Source: Actinomycetes bacterium (GTDB taxonomy: Bacteria > Actinomycetota > Acidimicrobiia > Acidimicrobiales > Ilumatobacteraceae). From it: a DNA stretch of 64,000 nucleotides. The notes under the pieces were generated by a model. It saw only the letters and a program-made list of their open reading frames with translations. It was not told where the DNA came from and did not search any database. The stretch lies in the NCBI GenBank assembly GCA_025360105.1, contig JANYCT010000057.1, positions 62,001 to 126,000 of the forward strand, read 5' to 3'. This document shows, piece after piece, positions 41,782-50,256 of the stretch (positions within the stretch are counted from its first letter, which is position 1; the number at the start of each line of letters is the position of its first letter). Made by a program: the position numbers and the translations under genes.

Positions 41782-42861
41782 CTACGGGTGCAGGGGTGCG
41801 TGACGAAGGTGTGGCAGCACGAGCCGACCGAACCACTCGGCCTCGTCGCGATGGGGATACCCCGACAGGATGAACGCCTCGATCCCGAGTTTCTGGTAAG
41901 CGTGCAGCGTGGCGAGGATCTGATCGGGGTCACCCACGAGCGCAGCTCCGCAACCGCTTCGCGCGCGGCCGATACCGGTCCACAGATGATCCTCGATGAA
42001 GCCGTCGAGACTCGCCGCCTCGCGTAACTCTGCCTGCCGACGCACGCCGACCGACTGGCTGTCGAGCGAGCGGGCACGAATGCGCGCCCCCTCGTCGTCG
42101 TCAAGTGCAGCCACCAAGTGGGCCGCTGCCGCACGTGCGTCGGACTCGGTTTCGCGCACGATCACATGTACGCGATATCCAAACCGCAACGTTCGTCGGT
42201 GGCGTTCGGCTCGAGCCCGCATGTCGTGCAGCACCGACGCAACGCCAGCCAGCGTGTCGGGCCACATCAGGTAGACGTCGGCGGCCGCCGCGGCAACCTC
42301 ACGCGCGTCGTCGGACAGACCTCCGAAGTAGAGCGGCGGACAACGTCGGCTGACCGTGCCCACTCGCGGCGGCTCGATGTGGAGTTGCACGAACTCACCA
42401 TCGACGTCGACGCGCCGACCATCGAGTAACTCGCGCAACGCGGTCATGACTTCGAGCGTGCGACGGTAGCGAGGTGCCGATGCGAGTTCCTGGCCGGGCA
42501 TGTCGGACGAAATGATGTTGACGGTGAGACGGCCCCCGAGCATCTGATCCAGCGTGGCAAGCTGGCGCGCGAGCTGCGGTACCCACATTTCGCCGCAGCG
42601 AACTGCCACGAGCATGCGCATCCGTTCGATGATCGGCGCCATCGCAGCAGCGAATGCAATCGTGTCGATGCCCAGTGCGTAGCCCGACGGCAACAACACG
42701 TTGTCGAAGCCAGCCGTTTGTGCGGTGCGAACGATGTCGCCGCAATGCTCGAGGCTGCTGCGCAGCGATGGATCGTGCACACCCAACTGCGCGTAGTCGT
42801 CGTCACACAGCGCAGAGAACCAGCTGACCTCGCAGCCTGCGGTGTCGACATCGACGTTCAT
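41782..42861 (-). CDS. LLM-class flavin-dependent oxidoreductase (SsuD-like)
   Basis: The 359-aa protein is a bacterial-luciferase-like TIM barrel. It shows [75 protein letters not shown] and a C-terminal LVGDPDQILATLHAYQKLGIEAFILSGYPHRDEAEWF, typical of alkanesulfonate monooxygenases that use FMNH2. The C-S bond-cleaving role is family knowledge; F420 use is the alternative. A 14-base duplication at its start adds a mini-frame just upstream. It follows the AKR gene after 24 bases. Confidence 0.87.
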   Translation of the reverse strand: MNVDVDTAGCEVSWFSALCDDDYAQLGVHDPSLRSSLEHCGDIVRTAQTAGFDNVLLPSGYALGIDTIAFAAAMAPIIERMRMLVAVRCGEMWVPQLARQLATLDQMLGGRLTVNIISSDMPGQELASAPRYRRTLEVMTALRELLDGRRVDVDGEFVQLHIEPPRVGTVSRRCPPLYFGGLSDDAREVAAAAADVYLMWPDTLAGVASVLHDMRARAERHRRTLRFGYRVHVIVRETESDARAAAAHLVAALDDDEGARIRARSLDSQSVGVRRQAELREAASLDGFIEDHLWTGIGRARSGCGAALVGDPDQILATLHAYQKLGIEAFILSGYPHRDEAEWFGRLVLPHLRHAPLHP

Positions 42862-42881
42862 GGCGAGACGTTCATGGCGAG
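42854..42881. repeat. 14-base tandem duplication at the LLM start
   Basis: ACGTTCATGGCGAG occurs twice head to tail. On the minus strand this duplicates the start context, creating an upstream ATG whose frame reads MNVSP and stops in TGA overlapping the true ATG (ATGA). Confidence 0.9.
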
Positions 42882-42885
42882 ACGG

Positions 42886-43809
42886 TCACGGAAGCGGTGT
42901 CCCGTCACTTGCCTGGATGATGGCGTACACGTCGACTCGATCGAGATGCACGTTTGTTGCAGCCGCGAGCTCGGTAAGCCGTTGCGGATTCTGCGAACCC
43001 ACCACGGCCACGATGCGCGCCGGATGGGCGAGCACGAATGCGACAGCAATGACCGCGGGGCTGACGCCCTCTCTGGCGCCCAGCCGCCGAAGGGTCGCGT
43101 TCAACGCCTTCGGAACATTGTGACCGGTGGCGAGACGACCGCCTGACAGAGGGCTCCATGCCAGTGGCGTGATGCCGAGTTCCATACACATGTCGAGAGT
43201 GCCGTCGCGCAAGGCATTGAGACGCAGCGCAGACAGCTCGGGTTGGTTCGTTGTCAACGACATCCGATGCAGCGCAAGATGCGTCGACAGGGCGCGCACC
43301 TGCGATGGCGAGTGATTCGAGACCCCGACGGCGCGCACAAGTCCCCGCTCGACCAGCCTTGCAAGCGCTTCGGCCACCGTCGCCGGATGCGTGAACGGGT
43401 CGGGACGGTGAATCTGGAGGAGGTCGACGTAATCGGTGCCGAGGCGACGCAACGACGCCTCGGTGGCAGTGACCAGATACGCGGGGTCGCTCACGTAGGG
43501 AACGCCGGGCACGATGCCCACCTTGGTCGCAAGCACCATACGGTCGCGCAGCGAGGGGTGGCGGCGAAGTACGTCGCCGAGCGCCGTCTCATTGGCCCCG
43601 AATCCCGACCCGCCCCAATCGAGGCCGTACACGTCAGCGGTGTCGACCAGGTTCATGCCGAGGTCGAGGGCATGCTCGATCAGCGCTGCGTCGCCAGCCT
43701 CGTCGGTGCCGGTGAATCGCCAGCAGCCGAACGACACCGCACCGACGCGCACATCGGTGCTGCCGAGCACCCGTTCATTGCCATCGACGAGATTGGCATC
43801 GGTTGTCAT
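42886..43809 (-). CDS. Aldo/keto reductase
   Basis: The 307-aa NADPH-dependent reductase has the AKR catalytic tetrad in order: Asp and Tyr in NLVDTADVYG, Lys in VLATKVGIV and His in LLQIHRPDP. GVSNHSPSQV, AWSPLSGGRLATG and VVGSQNPQRLTELAAA follow. It is close to the YdhF/Tas type. The substrate is unknown. TAGCAT lies 7 nt before the ATG and overlaps the end of the MerR gene. It is probably cotranscribed with the LLM gene downstream. Confidence 0.92.
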   Translation of the reverse strand: MTTDANLVDGNERVLGSTDVRVGAVSFGCWRFTGTDEAGDAALIEHALDLGMNLVDTADVYGLDWGGSGFGANETALGDVLRRHPSLRDRMVLATKVGIVPGVPYVSDPAYLVTATEASLRRLGTDYVDLLQIHRPDPFTHPATVAEALARLVERGLVRAVGVSNHSPSQVRALSTHLALHRMSLTTNQPELSALRLNALRDGTLDMCMELGITPLAWSPLSGGRLATGHNVPKALNATLRRLGAREGVSPAVIAVAFVLAHPARIVAVVGSQNPQRLTELAAATNVHLDRVDVYAIIQASDGTPLP

Positions 43810-43819
43810 CGTGGCGATG

Positions 43820-44473
43820 CTAGTGCGCCCGGGCGCGACGGCCTTTGGCAGGCTTGTCCGCTCGGGCGCTCACCGCCTCGAGCGCGAGCCGACGTATCTC
43901 GGTCAAGGCCTGGCCGTAGACCACGGTTCCCAGGAGCATGTACTCAACCGACGCTGTGCGGTCGATCTGACTGCGCGCCGAGGCCACCTCGAATTCGGCC
44001 ATCTGCTCGGCTGCATCGGCAACGCCGCCGAGGTCGTCCAGGGCGATCCCAAAGCCAAATTGACGCAGCGTCAACATTGCTTCCGCGAGCCGCCGAATCG
44101 CCGGCGCATTCGGCTTCACGGACCACTGACGTGCTCGCAGCCACGCCAGAACGGCCTTGCGTGCGGCGGCGATTTCGCTCTTCGAGTCTGTCAGCGGCGC
44201 GGGTTCGAGCGCATGCATCACCGAACCGAAGGCATCGTGCAAGGAGGTCGATCCGCTGTCGATAGCTTCGAGCACCGCTCGCACACTGGCGATCGGTAGG
44301 CCGCCAATGTCGATCAGCGCCCTGATCAGGCGAAGTCGACGAACATGCTGTTCGTCGTACGTTGCCTGATTGGCAGCAGTGGAATGGCCAGCCGCGAGCA
44401 GGCCCTCGCGCAGGTAGTACTTGATCGATGGCACCGAGACCCCGCTTCGGCTGCTGAGTTCGGCGATCTTCAT
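43820..44473 (-). CDS. MerR-family transcriptional regulator
   Basis: The 217-aa protein has the MerR winged HTH: KIAELSSRSGVSVPSIKYYLREGLL, then YDEQHVRRLRLIRALIDIGGLPIASVRAVL. The C-terminal effector domain of about 130 residues has no Cys, so it is not a metal sensor of the classic type. The start is the ATG at MKIAELSS; the track adds 12 residues. It is divergent from the DUF4188 gene, with operator-like repeats between them, and followed by AKR and LLM genes. Confidence 0.9.
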   Translation of the reverse strand: MKIAELSSRSGVSVPSIKYYLREGLLAAGHSTAANQATYDEQHVRRLRLIRALIDIGGLPIASVRAVLEAIDSGSTSLHDAFGSVMHALEPAPLTDSKSEIAAARKAVLAWLRARQWSVKPNAPAIRRLAEAMLTLRQFGFGIALDDLGGVADAAEQMAEFEVASARSQIDRTASVEYMLLGTVVYGQALTEIRRLALEAVSARADKPAKGRRARAH

Positions 44474-44483
44474 GACGTACCCC

Positions 44484-44540
44484 TTGACTTTCTGAACGGA
44501 CAGTACCACTATCTATTCCGGATAGTGTCACTATCTATTC
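44484..44540 (+). promoter_or_regulatory. MerR-type operator and promoter of the DUF4188 gene
   Basis: TTGACT (44484-44489), a 17-bp spacer and CACTAT form a plus-strand promoter. CACTATC-tattccg-GATAGTG is an inverted repeat (44507-44527). CACTATCTATTC occurs twice as a direct repeat, 22 bp apart (44507 and 44529). The signals lie in the 111-base gap between merR and the DUF4188 gene, so MerR probably binds here. Confidence 0.6.
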
Positions 44541-44584
44541 GATCCGTGGCCAACCGGTCACAGCAACACGAAGGACGCCATCAC

Positions 44585-45064
44585 ATGGCTCGCACCACAG
44601 TTCAATCAGGTCGTTTCACAGCTCGCGTCGAGGGCGACTTCGTGGTGTTCGTCATTGGCATGCGCTTCAACAAGCTCTGGAAAGTGCACCGCTGGTTTCC
44701 CGTCTTCACCGCGATGCCGCGAATGATCAAGGAGTTGATGACGCATCCCGAGAAGGGCTACATGGGCGGTCGGATGATGGTGGGCGGGCGCACGATCACG
44801 ATGGTGCAGCACTGGCGCAGTTTCGATCAGCTCGAGGCGTTCGCGCGAAACCCCGACGAGACCCACTTCCCCGCGTGGCGCGCGTTCAATAGCAGGATCG
44901 GCAGCAATGGTGACGTGGGTGTGTATCACGAGACCTATCGCGTGGCAGCAGGTGCATACGAGTGCATCTACGCGAACATGCCGGTGATGGGACTCGCTGC
45001 TGCCAGCGAGCACATCGCCGTGGGCCGTGGCGCGGAGCGCGCCCGCGAGCGCATCACCGCCTGA
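44585..45064 (+). CDS. DUF4188 domain-containing protein
   Basis: The 159-aa protein matches the DUF4188 family (monooxygenase-like ferredoxin fold): VVFVIGMRFNKLWKVHRWFPVFTAMPRMIKEL, GYMGGRMMVGGRTITMVQHWRSFDQLEAFA, AWRAFNSRIGSNGDVGVYHETY and ANMPVMGLAAASEH. The biochemical role is not known. The ATG has GAAGGA upstream. It is divergent from merR, an arrangement that suggests control by that regulator. The gene ends 3 bases before the end of the convergent LLM gene. Confidence 0.85.
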   Translation: MARTTVQSGRFTARVEGDFVVFVIGMRFNKLWKVHRWFPVFTAMPRMIKELMTHPEKGYMGGRMMVGGRTITMVQHWRSFDQLEAFARNPDETHFPAWRAFNSRIGSNGDVGVYHETYRVAAGAYECIYANMPVMGLAAASEHIAVGRGAERARERITA

Positions 45065-45067
45065 CGA

Positions 45068-45940
45068 TCAACCGCCGGCGAGCGGTATCACGCGCTCGCC
45101 GAATTCACTGAGACGATCGAGCCCGCCGGGACCGGCGAAGAAGAAAGCCGGGACCATCGCACGATGCACGCCGATTGCGCGAAGTTGCGCGGCTCCGGCA
45201 ATGGGGTCCGACATCTGCGCGCCGAACATCGCGTTGATCTCGATTGTCGCCGGATCGCGACCCGCTCGTTCGGCACTGCGTCGAAGGTCGCCGATCAGCG
45301 CGCCGAGGCGCTCGGCGTTTCCCTCACCTGGGAAGTAGCCGTCGGCAATCCGCACGGCGCGACGTATTGCCGCCGGAGTATCGCCGCCGACCAGTATCGG
45401 AATCGACGACTGCACCGGCCGAGGGCTACACGTGACCGGCGCGAAGTCGATGAACTCGCCGTGGAACTCGGCATGCGGACCCGCCCACAGCGCACGCATC
45501 GCAGCGATGTATTCATCGTTACGCGCACCACGATGCTCCCATTCGACACCGAGCGCGTCGAACTCCTCGCGCATCCAACCAACCCCGATGCCGAGCTCAA
45601 CCCGGCCACCGGTCAGACGGTCGAGCGTTGCTATCTCCTTCGCGAGGACCAACGGGTTGCGCTGCGGCACGATCAGGATGCAGGTACCGAGACGCAACGT
45701 GGGGGCCGCAGCGGCCACGAAAGCCAGCCAGATCAGCGGATCGGGAATTGGCGTATCGGGCTGCGCAGGGATCTTGCCATCGGCGGTGTACGGATACGGC
45801 GACTCGATGCTGGTCGGCATGATTACATGCTCACCACCCCACACCGATTCGAATCCGACCGACTCCGCCCGACGACAGATCTCGAGCGCGTCTGCACCCT
45901 CGATACCGATACTGCTCGCGAAAGCCAATCCAAATTTCAC
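45068..45940 (-). CDS. LLM-class F420-dependent oxidoreductase (TIGR03619-like)
   Basis: The 290-aa protein shows KFGLAFASSIGIEG, SVWGGEHVIMP, LRLGTCILIVPQRNPLVLAKEIATLDRLTGGRVELGIGVGWMREEFDALG and PILVGGDTPAAIRRAVRIADGYFP. The layout is that of F420-dependent members of the luciferase family. It is the last gene of the SDR-MDR-LLM run and overlaps the MDR stop by 4 bases. The substrate is unknown; context suggests oxidation or reduction of a hydrophobic compound. Confidence 0.9.
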   Translation of the reverse strand: MKFGLAFASSIGIEGADALEICRRAESVGFESVWGGEHVIMPTSIESPYPYTADGKIPAQPDTPIPDPLIWLAFVAAAAPTLRLGTCILIVPQRNPLVLAKEIATLDRLTGGRVELGIGVGWMREEFDALGVEWEHRGARNDEYIAAMRALWAGPHAEFHGEFIDFAPVTCSPRPVQSSIPILVGGDTPAAIRRAVRIADGYFPGEGNAERLGALIGDLRRSAERAGRDPATIEINAMFGAQMSDPIAGAAQLRAIGVHRAMVPAFFFAGPGGLDRLSEFGERVIPLAGG

Positions 45941-47004
45941 GTCGATGTCTCCTCATCGCGCATCACGTCATTGGTCTCGATCTTCGTATCGTCATGCACG
46001 CGCAGCAACAGCTTGCCGGTGTGACCACCCGCAAGCAGGAGCCGCAACGTGGCTGGAAAGGCGTCGATGCCTCGCTCGACCTGTTCATGCATCGTCAGCC
46101 TGCCGTCGAGCAGCCAGCCGGTCAGCGCCGCTTCGGCCTCCGCGAAGCGGGCATGAAAGTGCGTAACGGCGAAGCCCTCCATCCGCGCGTGACGCTCGGC
46201 CAGCTTGAGATAGTTGCGCGGCCCCTGCACGTGATCCATGCGCTGATATTGCGAGATCGCGCCGCAGATGACGACCCGCGAACCCTCGACGATCTGTTCG
46301 AGTACCGCATCGAGGATGTCGCCGCCGACGTTGTCGAACATGACGTTGACGCCAGTCGGTGCAAGTTGGCGAAGTCGCGCACCGACGTCTTCGTGCTTGT
46401 AGTCAATGCCTCCATCGAAGCCGAGCTCGTCGATGAGAAATGCGACCTTTTCCGGCCCGCCCGCGATCCCGATCACGTTGGTTGCACCGGCGATACGCGC
46501 GAGTTGGCCGGCGACAGAGCCAACCGCGCCTGCAGCACCCGAGATCACCACCGTGTCGCCCGGCTGCACTGCGCCGACAGCAACGACGCCACAGTACGCG
46601 GTGACCCCTGTGGTGAGCCCCAGGGCACCGAGGTAGTCCGTTGGCGCCACCCGCGAAATGTCGAGCTGCCGCAACGCATATCCGGGGAGTCGCGCAACGG
46701 TCTGGGCGCCGAGCGGACCGAAAACAAAATCTCCGTGCGCAAACCCGTCACATGCGCTCTCGAGCACCCGACCAACGCCCAGCGCGGTGACCGTGCTCCC
46801 AAGGCGAACCGACGAGTGATAGCTGCCTTCGTCGAGAACTGTCCGGATGAAGGCGTCGATCGAGAGGGTGCCGACCTGCACCACCACCTCGCCATCGGCC
46901 GGACTCTGCGCAGATTCTTCATCAATACGGAAATCGGAATCGGCGGGCGTGCCGACCGGGCGCGAGACCAGAACGACCTTTCGATTCGTTGGTCGCACCG
47001 ACAT
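45937..47004 (-). CDS. NADP-dependent oxidoreductase, MDR family (CurA-like)
   Basis: The 355-aa protein is a zinc-independent medium-chain dehydrogenase of the leukotriene-B4 12-hydroxydehydrogenase/CurA type: RKVVLVSRPVGTP, VISGAAGAVGSVAGQLAR, FDGGIDYKHED, VNVMFDNVGGDILDAVLEQI and RVVICGAISQYQRMD. Such enzymes reduce conjugated double bonds with NADPH. The ATG at MSVRPTNRK overlaps the SDR stop (TGATG), so the genes are coupled. The track start is 14 codons earlier. Confidence 0.9.
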   Translation of the reverse strand: MSVRPTNRKVVLVSRPVGTPADSDFRIDEESAQSPADGEVVVQVGTLSIDAFIRTVLDEGSYHSSVRLGSTVTALGVGRVLESACDGFAHGDFVFGPLGAQTVARLPGYALRQLDISRVAPTDYLGALGLTTGVTAYCGVVAVGAVQPGDTVVISGAAGAVGSVAGQLARIAGATNVIGIAGGPEKVAFLIDELGFDGGIDYKHEDVGARLRQLAPTGVNVMFDNVGGDILDAVLEQIVEGSRVVICGAISQYQRMDHVQGPRNYLKLAERHARMEGFAVTHFHARFAEAEAALTGWLLDGRLTMHEQVERGIDAFPATLRLLLAGGHTGKLLLRVHDDTKIETNDVMRDEETST

Positions 47005-47762
47005 CACATGCCACCGTCCACGGAGAGAATCTGTCCCGTGACCCAACTACTGGCCGGCGAGACGAAATAGAGCACCGCAGCACCGAGATCGCCCGGCGTT
47101 CCGAGTCGGCGCAACGGCAGGCGCAGACGTCGTTCGAGCATCGGTAGGTCGTCATCACCCAGGCGCAATGCGGTCATCATGATCTCGGTCGGCACGGCCC
47201 CGGGCATGATGCAGTTGACGCGGATACGCGGACCGAGCTCTTTGGCGTACGTCTGTGTGAGCGAATTCACTGCCGCCTTCGCCGCGGCGTAGTGACCGCT
47301 ACCCGGGATGGGAGACACTGCGGCGCGCGATGAGATGTTCACGACGCGTCCGCCGTCGCGCATATGGCGCGCGGCGGTATTCGTGCACACCCAGATTGCG
47401 GTGAGATTGAGACGCATGGTCGCATCCCACTCCGCAGGATCGAGATCGGTCAGCGGTGCCTGCACCGGTGATCCACCGGCGTTGTTGACCCAGATGTCGA
47501 GCGAACCGAACTCGCGAACCGCAGCCAGAGCCAATGCCTCGACGGCCGCGTTGTCGGTGACATCGGTTTGCACCGCAATGGCCCGGCCGCCCCGGTCGCG
47601 AATGCCCTGCGCGACACGCTCGACCTCATCAAGTCGTCGCGCTGCGCACACCACGGCAGCGCCCGCATCGGCAAGCGTGGTTGCGATGCCCTCACCGATA
47701 CCGCGGCCGGCACCGGTGACCACGGCGACGTCGCTCGACAAATCGAATAGGGTCGTGCTCAT
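47004..47762 (-). CDS. Short-chain dehydrogenase/reductase
   Basis: The 252-aa classical SDR has VVTGAGRGIGEGIATTL (cofactor), WVNNAGG, the Ser in NISSRAA and the catalytic Tyr/Lys in GHYAAAKAAVNSL. The C terminus SSWVTGQILSVDGG is typical. It heads the minus-strand run SDR-MDR-LLM and is divergent from the tetR gene, across a gap with a TetR-type palindrome. The ATG at MSTTLFDLS is chosen. Confidence 0.93.
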   Translation of the reverse strand: MSTTLFDLSSDVAVVTGAGRGIGEGIATTLADAGAAVVCAARRLDEVERVAQGIRDRGGRAIAVQTDVTDNAAVEALALAAVREFGSLDIWVNNAGGSPVQAPLTDLDPAEWDATMRLNLTAIWVCTNTAARHMRDGGRVVNISSRAAVSPIPGSGHYAAAKAAVNSLTQTYAKELGPRIRVNCIMPGAVPTEIMMTALRLGDDDLPMLERRLRLPLRRLGTPGDLGAAVLYFVSPASSWVTGQILSVDGGM

Positions 47763-47805
47763 ATGTGTGGATCTTTCTGATGTTCGCATGAGGTGGGCGA
47801 GTGCA

Positions 47806-47835
47806 TTGACGGAACAACTTACTCAGAGTAAGTAT
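47806..47835. promoter_or_regulatory. TetR-type operator between SDR and tetR
   Basis: ACTTACTC-A-GAGTAAGT (47817-47833) is a perfect inverted repeat with 8-bp arms. A plus-strand TTGACG (47806-47811) lies 17-18 bp before TAAGTA/AAGTAT, so the palindrome covers the spacer and -10. The site sits midway between the divergent SDR and tetR genes and probably controls both. Confidence 0.65.
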
Positions 47836-47894
47836 TACCCCATGCACGTTGGTGAGCAAGCGCCGGACACGCTCGCAGCGCGCGATGACCTGCG

Positions 47895-47969
47895 GCCAGC
47901 CCAATGAATGCCAGCGCAATGAAGGCCAGCCCAACGAAGGCCAGCCCAACGAAGGCCGGCCCGGTGAAG
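47895..47969. repeat. Five tandem 15-base repeats across the tetR start
   Basis: GCCAGCCCAACGAAG and variants occur five times head to tail from 47895. The tetR ATG lies in the first copy. The remaining copies encode ASAMK-ASPTK-ASPTK-AGPVK at the N terminus. Confidence 0.9.
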
Positions 47970-48569
47970 GTCACCACCCGGCGGCGCCCGGGTCGCCCGG
48001 CCGGCGGCCAGCACGTGGTGAACCGCCAACTCGTGCTCGACGCCGCGGAACGAGCCATTCGACGCGACGGTCCAACCGTGTCACTCGAGGCGATCGCGGT
48101 GGAGGCCGGCGTTACCAAGCCAGTCGTGTACGCACGTGTCGGAGGTCGCGCCGAGGTCGCCAACGCCTTGTCCGAGCGTCTCGCCGATCGCATCATGAGT
48201 GCCGTGTTCGCCGCTATTCAGGGCAAGCCGATCGGGCGGGCCACGCTCGTGTCGTTCCTGGTCGCCAATCTCGAGGTCGTCGCAGCGAATCGCGAACTGT
48301 TCCTGTATGTCACCGGCGGCACCTCCGACGACACACCACTTCGCACACTGCACCTCGCCCGTCATTCAGCGCTGCCGCTTGCCGAGGTGCTCGCCAACTG
48401 GCGTTCATCGAACGCGCGCGACGCGGCTGTCGCTATCCCGTGGGCGTACGGCGTGATCGGCATGCTTCATCTGGTGTCCCTGTGGTGGATCAACGAATCC
48501 GACACGCCCGCACCGCAGCTCGCCGAACAACTCGCCGAACTGCTCTGGAGCGGATTGGCCACAGAATGA
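47904..48569 (+). CDS. TetR-family transcriptional regulator
   Basis: The 221-aa protein begins with a Lys/Pro pentapeptide repeat tail of about 22 residues and RRRPGRPAGG, followed by the TetR HTH (LDAAERAIRRDGPTVSLEAIAVEAGVTKPVVYARVGGRAEV). The ligand-binding domain is all-helical (TLVSFLVANLEVVAANRELFLYVTGG). It probably binds the palindrome upstream and represses the divergent oxidoreductase run and its own operon. Its stop overlaps the phosphotransferase start (ATGA). Confidence 0.9.
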   Translation: MNASAMKASPTKASPTKAGPVKVTTRRRPGRPAGGQHVVNRQLVLDAAERAIRRDGPTVSLEAIAVEAGVTKPVVYARVGGRAEVANALSERLADRIMSAVFAAIQGKPIGRATLVSFLVANLEVVAANRELFLYVTGGTSDDTPLRTLHLARHSALPLAEVLANWRSSNARDAAVAIPWAYGVIGMLHLVSLWWINESDTPAPQLAEQLAELLWSGLATE

Positions 48570-49642
48570 GCGGCGTTCCTGCCCCGTCGGGCACACCGAC
48601 GACGCTTGATGAGATCACCGTTCACTGGATGCAGCGCGTTCTTGGGCTCAACATCGACTCCATCGAGGTGCAGCCCATCGCGGAGGGCGAGGGTTTCATG
48701 GGCCAACTCGCTCGCGTCACCCTGCACAGTTCTGATGTCGGCGCGGCCCGATCCGTCATCGTGAAGTTGCCCACCGCAGACCCGGGCGGTCAGTTCATCG
48801 GGCAGATGATGCGCGTCTGGGAGCGCGAGCACTGCTTTTACCGAGACGTCGCGCCACAGCTGAACATCCGCGTCCCTCGCGCACTGGTGAACATCGCAGA
48901 GCCACCCTGTCTGGTGCTCGAGGATCTCGCTCCCGCAGTTCCCGGGGATCATGTCGCAGGCGCCACCTTGGAGCAGGCCCAACGGGCTATCGACGTGCTG
49001 GCCCGCCATCACGCGGCCTGGTTCGAACACCCGATGCTCACATCGCTGGATTGGATGCCGGGACTCGACGATCCCTCGGTGCTTGCCCTGGCCCCCACGT
49101 TCGCCATTGGTTGGCCGATGTTCCTCGAACGCTTCGGCAACGAACTTCCCAGCCGCTGCCTGCGATGGTGCGAGCAGTTCGTCGAGACCATCCCGGAGTG
49201 GATCGCGACGCACTTCGACGATCCGGTCACGATCACGCACGGCGACTTCCGACTCGACAACCTGTTTTTCGGCGACGGCGGCGAGGTATCGGTCATCGAC
49301 TGGCAACTCAGCATGCGCGGGCCGGGGCAGGCCGACCTGGTGTACTTCTGCGCGAACAACCTCACCACCCTCATGCGACGCGAGCACGAGGACGAGCTGA
49401 TCGAACGGTACGTCGATGCGCTGCATGCCAATGGCGTGCCCACCGACGCCGTCACCTTGGCCGGAGTGCGCCACGGTTACTTGGAAGGTCTGCTCTTCTA
49501 CGCGGTGTCGTTCGGCGCAAGTCTGCTCACGATCAACCCTGCCAACGAGCGAGGTGTGGCCCTGTTCGAAGTGCTCGTGCATCGCACCTTCACAGCAGTT
49601 GACGATCTCGATGTGGGCACCCTGATGGGCTTCGCCGGCTGA
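48566..49642 (+). CDS. Phosphotransferase family protein (APH/choline-kinase-like)
   Basis: The 358-aa protein has the kinase-like fold of the APH family: VIVKLPTADPGG (ATP-binding Lys), the catalytic loop THGDFRLDNLFF and the metal-binding Asp in VSVIDWQLSM. It resembles small-molecule kinases found beside lipid and sterol catabolic genes in actinobacteria rather than antibiotic-resistance enzymes. The substrate is unknown. The track joins it to 239 N-terminal residues that are a shadow of tetR; the real ATG overlaps the tetR stop. Confidence 0.87.
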   Translation: MSGVPAPSGTPTTLDEITVHWMQRVLGLNIDSIEVQPIAEGEGFMGQLARVTLHSSDVGAARSVIVKLPTADPGGQFIGQMMRVWEREHCFYRDVAPQLNIRVPRALVNIAEPPCLVLEDLAPAVPGDHVAGATLEQAQRAIDVLARHHAAWFEHPMLTSLDWMPGLDDPSVLALAPTFAIGWPMFLERFGNELPSRCLRWCEQFVETIPEWIATHFDDPVTITHGDFRLDNLFFGDGGEVSVIDWQLSMRGPGQADLVYFCANNLTTLMRREHEDELIERYVDALHANGVPTDAVTLAGVRHGYLEGLLFYAVSFGASLLTINPANERGVALFEVLVHRTFTAVDDLDVGTLMGFAG

Positions 49643-49677
49643 TTCGCCAGCTCACGAGACGACGCCCCCGACAAACA

Positions 49678-49694
49678 ACTTACCGGGGGTAGAT
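49678..49694. promoter_or_regulatory. Degenerate TetR-like site before the PNPOx gene
   Basis: ACTTACCGGGGGTAGAT shares the ACTTAC half-site of the operator at 47817 and contains the small palindrome TACC-GGG-GGTA. An overlapping inverted repeat CCCCCG/CGGGGG (49665-49670 and 49684-49689) could instead be a weak hairpin after the phosphotransferase gene. Confidence 0.3.
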
Positions 49695-49723
49695 TTATCG
49701 TTTCGGGAGTGTTACTGTCCGGT

Positions 49724-50215
49724 ATGGCCGGTGACTACGAAGACCTCACGGAGTGCGCGCTCTCCCCGGAACTCGAAACCAAGTTGGTGAACACCCAGCG
49801 TGAATGTGTCTTCATGTGGACCAACGCGTCGAACGAGGCATTCGGCGTCGTGATGTCGTATCTCCCCAAAGACGGCAAGCTCTGGCTCACTGCCGCTGAG
49901 CGCCGCAAGCGAATCGCTGCGATCCGACGCTTCCCCCGAGCCTCTGTCTGCATCAACAGCTCGGGTTCGCGCATGGGCGGCGGCAAGACCGTCACCTACA
50001 AGGGCACCTGCGTGGTGCACGACGACCGTGAAACCAAGGACTGGTTCTACCCCGAGTTCGCGAACTCCCTCCGGTCCGACAGCGCTGATGCGGCACGCGT
50101 CTTCCAGGAATTCCTCGACTCGCCGCATCGGGTCGTGATCGAGTTCGTACCCGACTACACGCTCAGTTTCGACGCATCGCTCATGTGGGCACGCTCACCC
50201 GATGTCGTCTCCTGA
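49724..50215 (+). CDS. PNPOx-fold (pyridoxamine 5'-phosphate oxidase-like) protein
   Basis: The 163-aa protein has the split-barrel layout of FMN- or F420-binding PNPOx-like proteins: ECVFMWTNASNEAFGVVMSYLPKDGKLWLTAAERRKRIAAIRRFPRASVCINSSG. The RRKRIAAIRR segment corresponds to the cofactor-phosphate contact region. It probably reduces or binds a small molecule. The ATG at MAGDYEDL is used. It precedes the carotenoid oxygenase gene by 41 bases and follows the phosphotransferase by 81. Confidence 0.8.
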   Translation: MAGDYEDLTECALSPELETKLVNTQRECVFMWTNASNEAFGVVMSYLPKDGKLWLTAAERRKRIAAIRRFPRASVCINSSGSRMGGGKTVTYKGTCVVHDDRETKDWFYPEFANSLRSDSADAARVFQEFLDSPHRVVIEFVPDYTLSFDASLMWARSPDVVS

Positions 50216-50256
50216 GATCGAACACCGCAATCCAGACCGAACAACGAGGAGAACCC

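Noticed and set aside
47849-48565. 239-residue N-terminal extension of the phosphotransferase
   Set aside because: It is the shadow of tetR in another frame; the kinase homology begins at the ATG overlapping the tetR stop.
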